Part shown: positions 17,334-25,641 of the stretch, piece after piece
How positions within the stretch are numbered: the stretch's first letter is position 1
How the letters are laid out: each line of letters opens with the position of its first letter
Source of the DNA: ZC4RG35 sp036375695
GTDB lineage: Bacteria > Actinomycetota > Acidimicrobiia > Spongiisociales > ZC4RG35
Assembly: GCA_036375695.1 (NCBI GenBank)
Contig: DASVBU010000040.1
Span: 1-64,000, forward strand
Direction of reading: 5' to 3'
DNA length: 64,000 nt
Position numbers and translations under genes: made by a program
The notes under the pieces: model-generated
What the model was told of the DNA's origin: nothing
Database searches by the model: none
Seen by the model: the letters and a program-made list of their open reading frames with translations, nothing else

Positions 17334-17348
17334 CGGGAGCCTCTCCCG
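17334..17348. terminator. small hairpin between importer genes and aglA
   Basis: CGGGAG-CCT-CTCCCG makes a perfect 6-bp stem with a 3-base loop, about 40 bases past the stop of the second importer's last permease. The rest of the 242-base gap (17145-17386) shows no gene; it could also hold an aglA promoter, but I see no convincing -10/-35 pair. Confidence 0.35.
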
Positions 17349-17386
17349 GAAGGTCGTGAATCCCGAGAACCCGCTCCAGGGGGCGG

Positions 17387-18271
17387 TCAGCCCTTGACCG
17401 CCCCCATAGTGAAACCCGCAATGAACCGGTCGAGGAAGGCGTTGAACAGCAGCGCGATGGGCAGGGCCACCAGCACGACCGCCGCCTGAAGCGATTGCCA
17501 GAAGAACACGTCCCCGCGGATCAGTTCGGTGGGCACGCCGGTGGCGATGGTCTTCACGGCCGACGCCTTGTTGAAGGCGAGGGCGTAGATGAACTCATGC
17601 GCCGAAAGGGTGAAGGCGAAGACGACGACCGCCACTATGCCCGGGAACATCAGCGGCATGACGACGCGAGCGATGGCCTGCAGCCGGCTGTAGCCGTCGA
17701 CCATCGCCTGCTCCTCTATGTCCATGGGTATCCCCTTGAAGTAGCCCATGAGCAGCCAGGACGAGATCGGGATGGTGATCGTGGGGTAGACGAGGATCAG
17801 CGACCACAGGGACTCCTGGAGACCCAGGAAGTTGATCACCCGCGTCATGGGTATGAAGAGGAGCGTCGGCGGGATCAGGTACACGAGGAAGATGGCGATG
17901 CCCAGACGCTCCCCCCAGCGAAGGCGGAGCCGGGCGAGGGCGTACGCAGTCGGCAGGGAGAGGGCGAGGGTGATCGCCGTCACGATCAGACCCACCACCA
18001 GGGTGTTCCTGACGAAGGTGAGATAGTTGGTCCCCCGGAACAACAGCTCCAGGTGCTCGAATGTCGGCGGCCGGTTGAACCAGAACGGGTTGTTGTCCCT
18101 CGAGTAGAGGTCGCTGGACTGCTTGAACATGCTGATCACGGCCCAGCTGAAGGGGAAAGCCGCGAACAGGCCGAACCCCACCGCGGCCGCGTACAGGCCG
18201 ACACGGCCCAACCTGTGCCTTCTCCGGGTCCGGCGCCGGAGCTCGGCGACGTTCGCCGTCTCCCATGTCAT
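17387..18271 (-). CDS. second sugar-type ABC importer, permease (MalG-like)
   Basis: A binding-protein-dependent permease of about 294 aa with six membrane segments. The EAA loop reads EEQAMVDGYSRLQAIARVVM followed by PLMFPG. The C-terminal end GFTMGAVKG is typical of MalG-like subunits. The ATG at 18271 overlaps the stop of the upstream permease (TGATG); the longer frame lies in that gene's DNA in another frame. It pairs with the MalF-like permease at 18271-19179 and the ATPase at 19176. Confidence 0.88.
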   Translation of the reverse strand: MTWETANVAELRRRTRRRHRLGRVGLYAAAVGFGLFAAFPFSWAVISMFKQSSDLYSRDNNPFWFNRPPTFEHLELLFRGTNYLTFVRNTLVVGLIVTAITLALSLPTAYALARLRLRWGERLGIAIFLVYLIPPTLLFIPMTRVINFLGLQESLWSLILVYPTITIPISSWLLMGYFKGIPMDIEEQAMVDGYSRLQAIARVVMPLMFPGIVAVVVFAFTLSAHEFIYALAFNKASAVKTIATGVPTELIRGDVFFWQSLQAAVVLVALPIALLFNAFLDRFIAGFTMGAVKG

Positions 18272-19179
18272 CACAACACCTCCCGACGTCGCGCCAACCG
18301 GAGGACGATCGCGGTCAACGCCACCAGGACGGGGAACAGGAACAGGGCAACGGCGGCACCCTGACCGAGGGCCCCACCCTCGATGCCCTTGAAGAACGCC
18401 CAGGTCGGCAGGACCTGGGTCCGATTGGTCGGGCCGCCCCTCGTGAGCACGTAGATCACGCTCATGTCGGACATGGTGAGGATGACGCCGAAGAGGACGG
18501 CGACGGCGATGATCGGTGCCAGCAGCGGGATGTTGATCTCGAAGAGGCGTCGCCACGGCCCGGCACCGTCGACCTCGACGGCGTCGTGCACGTCCTTGGG
18601 GATGGCCATCATCCCCGCCATGACGATCACCGCGGCCAGGGGAGCGATCCGCCACACCTGCACGGCCACCACCGATATGAAGGCCAACGTCGGCCGGCCC
18701 AGCCAGTACATGTTCCCCTCGATCAGGCCCACCTGTCGCAGCAGCCAGTCGATCGGCGAGAACACCGAGTCCAGCGTCCACAGCCAGGTGACCGTGGCCA
18801 GCGACACCGGGGCGACCCATGGCAGGAGCACCAGGAACCTGACGAGCCACTTCCCCCTGAAGTCCTTGGTGAGGAGCTCCGCCAGACCGGTGGCGAGGAT
18901 GACCACCAGCAGGTTGGAGATCACGGCGAACCAGAACGTGTTGCCGAGCGACCGTCTGAACACCGGGTCGTTGAACACGATCCGGAACGTGTCCAGCCCT
19001 ACGAACTCGAGCTCCGGATTGCCCGTCGTGATGTCGGTGAAGGAGTAGATGATCGCCAGGACGAAGGGGAACCCGACCAGGGCGACGATGTAGATGATCG
19101 TCGGCGACATGAACAGGCCGGCGAGGAACCTCGGGCTGTCGGCCCAATACCTCGGAGTCTTCGCCGTCCGGGTCGTCAT
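18271..19179 (-). CDS. second sugar-type ABC importer, permease (MalF-like)
   Basis: A 302-aa membrane permease. The opening RFLAGLFMSPTIIYIVALV and GFPFVLAIIYSFTD are standard for MalF/UgpA-like subunits, and the EAA loop is DAVEVDGAGPWRRLFEINIP. It overlaps the upstream ATPase gene by ATGA (19176-19179) and the downstream permease by one base. The tight packing shows a single transport unit. Confidence 0.9.
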   Translation of the reverse strand: MTTRTAKTPRYWADSPRFLAGLFMSPTIIYIVALVGFPFVLAIIYSFTDITTGNPELEFVGLDTFRIVFNDPVFRRSLGNTFWFAVISNLLVVILATGLAELLTKDFRGKWLVRFLVLLPWVAPVSLATVTWLWTLDSVFSPIDWLLRQVGLIEGNMYWLGRPTLAFISVVAVQVWRIAPLAAVIVMAGMMAIPKDVHDAVEVDGAGPWRRLFEINIPLLAPIIAVAVLFGVILTMSDMSVIYVLTRGGPTNRTQVLPTWAFFKGIEGGALGQGAAVALFLFPVLVALTAIVLRLARRREVL

Positions 19180-20207
19180 GACGTGATCGGTTGGGGCGGG
19201 ATCTTCAGGCCGGTTTCCTTGTCGAAGAACCGCAGATCCGCCGAGGCCACCGTGAACTTGTGCATCTTCTGCTCTTCGAGTGGCACCCTGACGGTGGCCG
19301 GGAGCATGGCGATCACCTTGGTGTCCTCGAACCCGTTGATGTGCCCGTACAGATACCGCTCCGAGCCGAGGTACTCGACACGGTTGACGAAGAAGTCGAA
19401 GGGCACCCTGTCGTCCTGCTCCGCCACGCCATCGGGGAGGAAGGTCTCGGGGCGGAAGCCGAAGACGTGGTCCTTGGTCTGGAACAGGTTCATCGGTGGT
19501 GACCCGATGAACTGGGCGACGAAGGTGTCGGCCGGGTGGTGATAGACCTCCTCCGGCGTGCCGATCTGCCGGACCCGGCCCTTCTCCATGACCGCGATCC
19601 GGTCGCCCATGCCCATCGCCTCCACCTGGTCGTGGGTGACGTAGACCGTCGTGATCCCGATCTGGCGCTGGAAGCCGAGCAGGTCGTCGCGAGCGGCGGC
19701 ACGCAACTTGGCGTCCAGGTTGGACAGCGGCTCGTCGAGCAGGAACACGCTGGGCTCGCGCACGATGGCGCGGGCCAGCGCCACCCGCTGCCGCTCACCA
19801 CCCGAGAGTTGCCTGGGGCGCCGGTTGAGGAGATGCTCGATCCCGAACAGCTCTGCGGCCCACTTCACCTTCTCGTCCCGCTTCTCCGGCTCCACACCTT
19901 GGGCCTTGAGCGGGAAGGCGATGTTCCGGGCGACGGTCATGTGCGGGTACAGGGCGTAGGACTGGAAGACCATGGCGATCCTGCGCGCCCGCGGCGGGAG
20001 ATCGGTGACGTCTTCCCCGCCGAGCAGGATCTGCCCATCCGTCGGATGCTCCAACCCGGCGATCATCCGTAGCAGCGTCGTCTTGCCGCAGCCGGATGGG
20101 CCGAGGAGGACGAGGAACTCCCCTTCCTCGGATTTGATGTCGACGCCGTCGACCGCGACGACGTCCCCGAACTCCTTGCGCAGTCCTCGGACCTCTAGGA
20201 GCGCCAT
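19176..20207 (-). CDS. second sugar-type ABC importer, ATP-binding protein
   Basis: A 343-aa carbohydrate-type ATPase with Walker A GPSGCGKTT near 36-44, the signature QLSGGERQRVALARA, Walker B VFLLDEPLSNLD and the switch YVTHDQVEAMGMGD. The C-terminal regulatory part is shorter than in the aglK candidate at 14247. It overlaps its permease gene by ATGA. Two ATPases in one locus suggest that each importer has its own, or that one is shared. Confidence 0.9.
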   Translation of the reverse strand: MALLEVRGLRKEFGDVVAVDGVDIKSEEGEFLVLLGPSGCGKTTLLRMIAGLEHPTDGQILLGGEDVTDLPPRARRIAMVFQSYALYPHMTVARNIAFPLKAQGVEPEKRDEKVKWAAELFGIEHLLNRRPRQLSGGERQRVALARAIVREPSVFLLDEPLSNLDAKLRAAARDDLLGFQRQIGITTVYVTHDQVEAMGMGDRIAVMEKGRVRQIGTPEEVYHHPADTFVAQFIGSPPMNLFQTKDHVFGFRPETFLPDGVAEQDDRVPFDFFVNRVEYLGSERYLYGHINGFEDTKVIAMLPATVRVPLEEQKMHKFTVASADLRFFDKETGLKIPPQPITS

Positions 20208-20299
20208 GGCACGACCCTACCCATATACCTCCCCATTCTCGAAGTGCGCCGACGACCACCGGGACGGCCGGAAAGCCGCCCCGGTGGAGTCAGATCGGG

Positions 20300-21736
20300 T
20301 CAACCGATGAGCCCCCGTCCGCGCCAGTCGTTGAAGATGGCGGTGATCTGGGCTTCGGCCTCGGCGACGGCCTGCGCCGGGGTCATGTTCCCCTGAACGG
20401 CCTCGGCGAACATCACGGGGATGATCGCCTCGCCGAACACCTGGCCGACGGCCGGGTTGGCCGGGCCGGGATGGCCGATGTTGGTCGCCCATTCGGTGGC
20501 GTTCTTCAGGACCTGCAGCTTGGTGGGCGGGTTCGACCCGAACGGGTCGTTGTCCAGCCAGTCGTTGAGGTTCGGCACGCGCTCCGTGAACGCAGGGAAG
20601 TCGTACAGCTTGGAGTGCCACGTCACCGCGGCCAGGTTCTCCGTGTAGTGCAACAGGAACTCCTGGGCCGCGGCCACGTTCACCCCCTCGAAGTCGGGGA
20701 TGATCCAGTTGTACATGACGTGTGAGGCCACGAGTGCCGTCGACGGCCCCGCCAGCGCAGAGCTGAAGTAGATGTCGTCGGCCACATCCAGCCCCTCGTC
20801 CTGAGCGGTGCGATACGCCGAGATCGAGTTGAGGATGTAGCTCAGGGTCCCCGCATTCAGGCCCTGGTTGTTCGAAGCCGCGTTCCAGGCGAAGACCTCG
20901 TCGGTCATCGCTCCCTCGTACAGCCGCTGCATGTACTCGATGGCGGCGATCGTCTCGTCCGAGTTGATCACCACCTCCTGGGCCTCGTTCTGGACCGACG
21001 CGCCGAACGACCACATCAGGGCGCGCATCGCCATGTTGGAGTCGATCTCCTGCGACATGCCGATGCCGAGCTGGACACCCTGCTCCTCGAAGATCTGACT
21101 GCCGCCTTCGAGCAGTTCGTCGTAGGTGGTCGGCCCGTTGGGAAGGCCAACGGTCTCCCAGAGGGACTTCCGATAGTCGCCCGGGTCCGGGACCCACGCC
21201 GGTGCGTAGGCGTAGTACTTCTCGGTGTGGGGGTTGAACGAAGACCGACGGGTCAGGTCGAGCATCGTCCCGTATCGGTTCTCCGCCTCGGCAACGAGGT
21301 CGGACATGTCGACCACCGACGGCTCGTGCTGGCTCAACACCGCGATGTGCTGGAACAGATCGTGCTGGGGCTGGCCCGACTGGATCTCCGACGCGATCGC
21401 GGCGGGCACATCGGCCGTGTTGATGTGGTCGATGTTGACCGTCACGCCGACCTGCTCGCCCCATGCCTTGGCGAATGGATCGAACCATTCGTCGTGGGCT
21501 GGGACGAAGTGGCTCCACAACAGGATGTTGAGCTCGCCGCTGACCGACTGGGTCGGCTCGACGAAGTTGACCTGCGGCTCACCTGCCATCCCTGCGGTGG
21601 TCGAGGAGCCCTGGCCGGCCCCGGTGGTCGTGGTGACACTGGTCGCGGGCCCGCACGCCGCGGCCAGAACCGTGGCCCCCGATAGATAGAGGAACTCCCT
21701 TCGGGTAATGCCACGCGGATACCTACGAGGGACCAT
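20300..21736 (-). CDS. second sugar-type ABC importer, Tat-exported binding lipoprotein
   Basis: A family-1 solute-binding protein of 478 aa. The N-terminus carries a twin-arginine motif (TRREFL, residues 11-16) and a lipobox LAAAC with Cys28, so it is probably exported folded and then lipid-anchored. The mature part begins after a Thr-rich linker with ELNILLWSHFVPAHDEW. PAWVPDPGDYRKSLWETVGL and TTYDELL are typical of sugar or polyol binders. It is followed after 92 bases by its ATPase and permeases. The ligand is unknown. Confidence 0.85.
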   Translation of the reverse strand: MVPRRYPRGITRREFLYLSGATVLAAACGPATSVTTTTGAGQGSSTTAGMAGEPQVNFVEPTQSVSGELNILLWSHFVPAHDEWFDPFAKAWGEQVGVTVNIDHINTADVPAAIASEIQSGQPQHDLFQHIAVLSQHEPSVVDMSDLVAEAENRYGTMLDLTRRSSFNPHTEKYYAYAPAWVPDPGDYRKSLWETVGLPNGPTTYDELLEGGSQIFEEQGVQLGIGMSQEIDSNMAMRALMWSFGASVQNEAQEVVINSDETIAAIEYMQRLYEGAMTDEVFAWNAASNNQGLNAGTLSYILNSISAYRTAQDEGLDVADDIYFSSALAGPSTALVASHVMYNWIIPDFEGVNVAAAQEFLLHYTENLAAVTWHSKLYDFPAFTERVPNLNDWLDNDPFGSNPPTKLQVLKNATEWATNIGHPGPANPAVGQVFGEAIIPVMFAEAVQGNMTPAQAVAEAEAQITAIFNDWRGRGLIG

Positions 21737-21756
21737 CTCTCCTCCTTCGTTCCGAG

Positions 21757-21822
21757 GTATGCCTCATACCAAGGCCGAGGCGGTCTCATCCGAGACCGGG
21801 GCGGAACCTAGTACAAGGTTCC
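21757..21822. promoter_or_regulatory. three consecutive inverted repeats upstream of the second importer
   Basis: In the 103-base gap before the binding-protein gene there are three perfect inverted repeats: GGTATG-CCT-CATACC (21757-21771), CGGTCTC-ATCC-GAGACCG (21781-21798) and GGAACCT-AGTACA-AGGTTCC (21803-21822). The first lies 21 bases from the start codon and could be an operator. The last lies 18 bases beyond the aglG stop and could be a terminator stem. Roles are inferred from position. Confidence 0.5.
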
Positions 21823-21839
21823 GACCGATGTCGGCAATC

Positions 21840-22712
21840 TCACCCTTTGACGGCGCCCGCCAGCAGACCGCTGGCGAAGTACCGCTGCAGGAAGAGGAAC
21901 ACCAACACCGGCAGGGCCATCTGGATGAAGGCCGCCGCGGTCAAGAAATGCCATTCCCCACCCAGTGAGTTCACCAACGACGCCAACTTCACCGTCATCG
22001 GGTGGTTGGGGATGTTGGGGCCCAGGAAGATCAGGGCCACGAGGAGGTCGTTCCACACCCAGAGGAACTGGAAGATCGCCAGGGACGCGATGGCCGGGAC
22101 GCTCATCGGCAGCGCGAGACGGAAGAACGCGGTCATCTCGCTGGCACCGTCTATGGCCGCCGACTCGAACACCGCCCCGGGCAGGGAGCCCATGTAGTTG
22201 CGCAACAGGAACAGGGCGAAAGGGAGACCGAAGCCCGTGTGCGCCAGCCACACCGCCAGGAAGCTGCCGGCGAGCCCGGAGTCCCGGAACAGGATCTGAA
22301 GGGGCACGAAGGTCATCTGCAGCGGGACCACCAACAACCCGACCACGATGACGAACAGGGTGTTCCGGAAGGGAAACTTCATCCAGGCGAACGCGTAGGC
22401 GGCGAAGGAGGCCACCGCGATCGGGATGATCGTTGCCGGGATGGTGAGGATGAGGCTGTTGATGAACGAGTCCCCCATCCCCTGCCGGGTGAGGACGTGC
22501 CGGTAGTTCTCCAGGGTGAACTCCAGTGGCGGGTTGAACGCAGTCCACCAGCCCTCGAAGCGGATGGCGGTCTCGCTCCGGAAGGAGTTCACCAGCGTTC
22601 CGATCGTGGGGACGATCCAGAGGATCAGGATGATGGCGATGACCAGGTGGAGCGGCCAGCGGGACAGGATGGTGCGCCGGGACGACCCGGCCATGTCGGT
22701 CGCGGTGGTCAT
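21840..22712 (-). CDS. aglG: alpha-glucoside ABC importer permease (MalG-like)
   Basis: A 290-aa permease with six membrane segments. The EAA loop is ESAAIDGASEMTAFFRLALP and the end is GLLAGAVKG. The ATG at 22712 is preceded by AGGAGGAG and overlaps the aglF stop as ATGA, which sets the start. It forms the permease pair with the unusually long aglF product. The name rests on gene order with an AglE-like binding protein, an alpha-glucosidase and an MsmK-type ATPase. Confidence 0.83.
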   Translation of the reverse strand: MTTATDMAGSSRRTILSRWPLHLVIAIILILWIVPTIGTLVNSFRSETAIRFEGWWTAFNPPLEFTLENYRHVLTRQGMGDSFINSLILTIPATIIPIAVASFAAYAFAWMKFPFRNTLFVIVVGLLVVPLQMTFVPLQILFRDSGLAGSFLAVWLAHTGFGLPFALFLLRNYMGSLPGAVFESAAIDGASEMTAFFRLALPMSVPAIASLAIFQFLWVWNDLLVALIFLGPNIPNHPMTVKLASLVNSLGGEWHFLTAAAFIQMALPVLVFLFLQRYFASGLLAGAVKG

Positions 22713-24115
22713 CGGATCTCCTCCTGACGCCGGAATTGCCGGATGTTGTACGCCATCACCGGGATGATCGCCGCCAGCAGGACGACGGCCACCGCACTGG
22801 CCCGGCCGTACTGGTTGAACGAGAACTGGTTCCACATCTCGAGCGCGATGACATTGGTGTCGAAGTTGCCCGAGGTCATGGCGTAGACGATGTCGAACGT
22901 CTTCAGGGCGAAGATGAGCATGGTGGTGGTGACCACGGCGAGGGTCGGAGCCAGCAGCGGGAGCATGATCCGGCGGAACACCTGCCATTCGGTGGCACCG
23001 TCGACCCGGGCGGCCTCCATCAGCTCGCGGTCGATGGACTTGATGCCCGCCGACAGGATGACCATGCAGAAGCCGACCCAGACCCAGGCAGCCACCACTA
23101 TCAGCGCGAAGTTGTTCAGCCCTGGCGCCCGGACGAAGTCGATGGGCTCACCGCCGAGGGCGACGATGATGGCGTTGATCGTCCCCGTCTGCGGGCTCGG
23201 GGGGAAGTTCCACACGTACATGAACCGCCAGACGACCGAGGCGGCCACGAACGAGATCGCCATCGGGACGAAGACGATGGTCTTGGCGAAGCTCTCGTAG
23301 CGCACCCGGTCGAAGAGGGTCGCAACGATGAGACCGCCGATGACCGTGAGGGCGGTGAAGACGACCAGCCAGAGCACGTTGTTGCGGAGGGCGGTGAGGG
23401 TCTCGGGGCTGTTGAAGAACCACTCGTAGTTGTCGAGACCGATGAATGACGTCCCGGCCTGGTCGTAGAGGCTGCGGCGGATGGTGCCATAGGTCGGGTA
23501 GACGAGGAAGGTGTAGAGGAAGAGGAGTGCCGGCGCCAGCCAGAGCCACGGGCGGACCCGACGTTGCCATACCTCGGTGAAGTGCCAGGTGGTGTGCTCC
23601 ATCAACACGATGTAGCCCACGAGGACGGCCGGCACCCCGACCAGTGTGATGATCACGGTCCCTACCTGTCTGCCCACTCTGGTGTTCCCGCCGAACAGGG
23701 TGCTCAGGACCGCCCCGAGGCCGTCGAGGAGGAGCGGGAGCAGGATGATGGTCGCCAGTGCGCCGAGCAGGAGCAACAACGGTGCCGGGAGCGGAACCGA
23801 CCGGTCCCGCTGCCGTACCCACCGGGGAATCGCTTGGGCGTCGAGGAGGAGCTGGACCGCCACGAGGATGACGGCGACCGTCCAGATGGGAGCGAAGCCG
23901 GTCTCGACCCTCTCCCGGAACACGAACCGGGCCAGGGCGAGGAGGGCGAAGGTGACGACGTAGATGATTCCCGCCGTCGCGTGGCGCAGGTACCAGCGGT
24001 GGGCACCGACGGGGAAGCCGATCATCGCCAGATAGGCGGTGCCGACGCTCCCCTCCGGCTGGCCGGGCTGCTCGCCGGTGTCAGGAGACATCGTCTCGAT
24101 CGTGTCCTCGGTCAT
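22709..24115 (-). CDS. aglF: alpha-glucoside ABC importer permease with TM2-like N-terminal extension
   Basis: A MalF-like permease whose core starts near residue 190 (RPWLWLAPALLFLYTFLVYP) with EAA loop EAARVDGATEWQVFRRIMLP. At 468 aa it is about 140 residues longer than usual. The extra N-terminal part begins with an acidic tail, then TAYLAMIGFPVGAHRWYLRH (27-46), which resembles a TM2 domain (G-x-HRFYLG followed by a helix). Two or three more hydrophobic helices follow (about 75-91, 106-130, 148-170). It overlaps aglG by ATGA. The role of the extension is unknown. Confidence 0.83.
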   Translation of the reverse strand: MTEDTIETMSPDTGEQPGQPEGSVGTAYLAMIGFPVGAHRWYLRHATAGIIYVVTFALLALARFVFRERVETGFAPIWTVAVILVAVQLLLDAQAIPRWVRQRDRSVPLPAPLLLLLGALATIILLPLLLDGLGAVLSTLFGGNTRVGRQVGTVIITLVGVPAVLVGYIVLMEHTTWHFTEVWQRRVRPWLWLAPALLFLYTFLVYPTYGTIRRSLYDQAGTSFIGLDNYEWFFNSPETLTALRNNVLWLVVFTALTVIGGLIVATLFDRVRYESFAKTIVFVPMAISFVAASVVWRFMYVWNFPPSPQTGTINAIIVALGGEPIDFVRAPGLNNFALIVVAAWVWVGFCMVILSAGIKSIDRELMEAARVDGATEWQVFRRIMLPLLAPTLAVVTTTMLIFALKTFDIVYAMTSGNFDTNVIALEMWNQFSFNQYGRASAVAVVLLAAIIPVMAYNIRQFRRQEEIR

Positions 24116-24169
24116 CTCCTCCTCACGAGATGGTGGGGGCGGTGGCCGAAGCCACCGCCCCCTGATCGA

Positions 24170-25543
24170 TCAGCCGCCGTACGCGTCCGCCTGCACCTCG
24201 TCGAGGCGCTGCAGGATCGCATCCAGCTGACCCGGGTTCTGGGTGTAGTCCAGGACCGCCTGCCAGAACGCCGAGTTCATGGCCTCCGGCATCAGGTCGG
24301 AGGCGTCGAAGCGGAAGACCTCGGACGTGGCCAGGGCCTCGGCGCTCTTCTGCGAGACGGGGTCCGGGTACTCGGTGACCATGGTGTTGCCCGAGATGGC
24401 ACCACCGCGGTCGACCCAGATCTGCTGGGCTTCGGCGGTCACCAGCCACTGCATCAACGCACGGGCCTGCGGCGTGTCATGGAACATGCCGAACAGGTCA
24501 CCGGCGCCCGTGAGGGCACCCTGGAAGTCGGGGTTGATGGTGGGCATGATGAAGAAGTCGAAGTCCTCACCCGGCTGCGGGCTCGACGGATAGTTCGGGA
24601 AGAACTCGCCCGCCATGAAGCTCGCCTGGTGGTGGAACAGGCACCCGGGCGGATCCGTGAACATCGGCTGGGCCGCGTCACCGAACGCCGTGGCCAACGC
24701 GTACTGCGAACCACCGAACGAGTTGGCGACAGCCTCGCCGTAGGCCTCGAAGGCCTGCCGGATCTCGGGCGAGGTCCACGGGTGCTGACCCTGGTACCAG
24801 GCGTCGTACACCTCGGGACCGGACTGCCGGATCACGAAGTCCTCGATCCAGTCGGTTCCCGGCCAACCGGATGCGGCCCCGGACTCGAGACCGATGCACC
24901 AGCCGGCATCGGCACCCTCATGAGCCTCGGCCGCGGCGACGACTTCGTCCCAGCTGTCCAGGTCGCCGCCCGTCCAGACGTTCGGGTTGTACCAGATGAG
25001 ACCCTTGATGGCGCTCTTGATGAACACGCCGACGAGCTGGTCGTCGACCGTGCCCAGTTCCACGAATGCCGGAGAGGTCTCGGCCACGTAGGTTTCGTAG
25101 TCGAGGACAGTCTTCAGGTCGATGAGTGCGCCCTGACGGGCCCACTCCGCCATCTGGCCGGGCCCGGGCAGACCGGCGACGTCGGGAAGGATCCCGGACT
25201 GGACACCGGCGCTGAGCACCGTGTTGATGTCACGGGTGCCCGTGTACTGGACATCGACGCCGGTGCGCTCCTCGAAGGGAGCGACCATGGCGAGGAAGGC
25301 TTCTTCCTCGGCGCCACCCCAGGTGCCGATGACGGTCACCACCCCGCCGATCTCCTCACCCTCCCCGGTGGTGGTGCTGGAGCCCGGCTCGGTGGTGTCC
25401 GTGGCACCCGACGTGGTGGTCCCGCCGGCCGTCGTCGTCGTTCCCCCTCCATTGCCGCCACAGGCAGCGACCAGGAGCGCGAGCACCGAGATGAGTGCGA
25501 GGAGACGCCAGAACCGCCGGAGACCGTGTTTGCTCAAATCCAT
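24170..25543 (-). CDS. aglE: alpha-glucoside ABC importer substrate-binding lipoprotein (AglE-like)
   Basis: A 457-aa family-1 binding lipoprotein. The lipobox LLVAAC has Cys28, followed by a Gly/Thr/Ser-rich linker to about residue 62. The mature start VVTVIGTWGGAEEEAFL and the stretch WCIGLESGAASGWPGTDWIED match alpha-glucoside binders of the AglE type. AAGGAG lies before the ATG. It is the first gene of the locus, with aglF and aglG after it, so the promoter should lie in 25544-25641. Confidence 0.85.
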   Translation of the reverse strand: MDLSKHGLRRFWRLLALISVLALLVAACGGNGGGTTTTAGGTTTSGATDTTEPGSSTTTGEGEEIGGVVTVIGTWGGAEEEAFLAMVAPFEERTGVDVQYTGTRDINTVLSAGVQSGILPDVAGLPGPGQMAEWARQGALIDLKTVLDYETYVAETSPAFVELGTVDDQLVGVFIKSAIKGLIWYNPNVWTGGDLDSWDEVVAAAEAHEGADAGWCIGLESGAASGWPGTDWIEDFVIRQSGPEVYDAWYQGQHPWTSPEIRQAFEAYGEAVANSFGGSQYALATAFGDAAQPMFTDPPGCLFHHQASFMAGEFFPNYPSSPQPGEDFDFFIMPTINPDFQGALTGAGDLFGMFHDTPQARALMQWLVTAEAQQIWVDRGGAISGNTMVTEYPDPVSQKSAEALATSEVFRFDASDLMPEAMNSAFWQAVLDYTQNPGQLDAILQRLDEVQADAYGG

Positions 25544-25641
25544 TCCATCTCCTTGGGTTGCATCCGTGTCAGGGACGGTAAGAGCCCGTCCCGCGGGCCA
25601 AACCTAATCGCCTCGATCCCGACTCTGCAGGCTGAAGTGGA

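Noticed and set aside
18272..19147. N-terminal extension of the MalG-like permease to 586 aa
   Set aside because: It is the out-of-frame reading of the neighbouring MalF-like gene; the ATG at 18271 gives the normal length.
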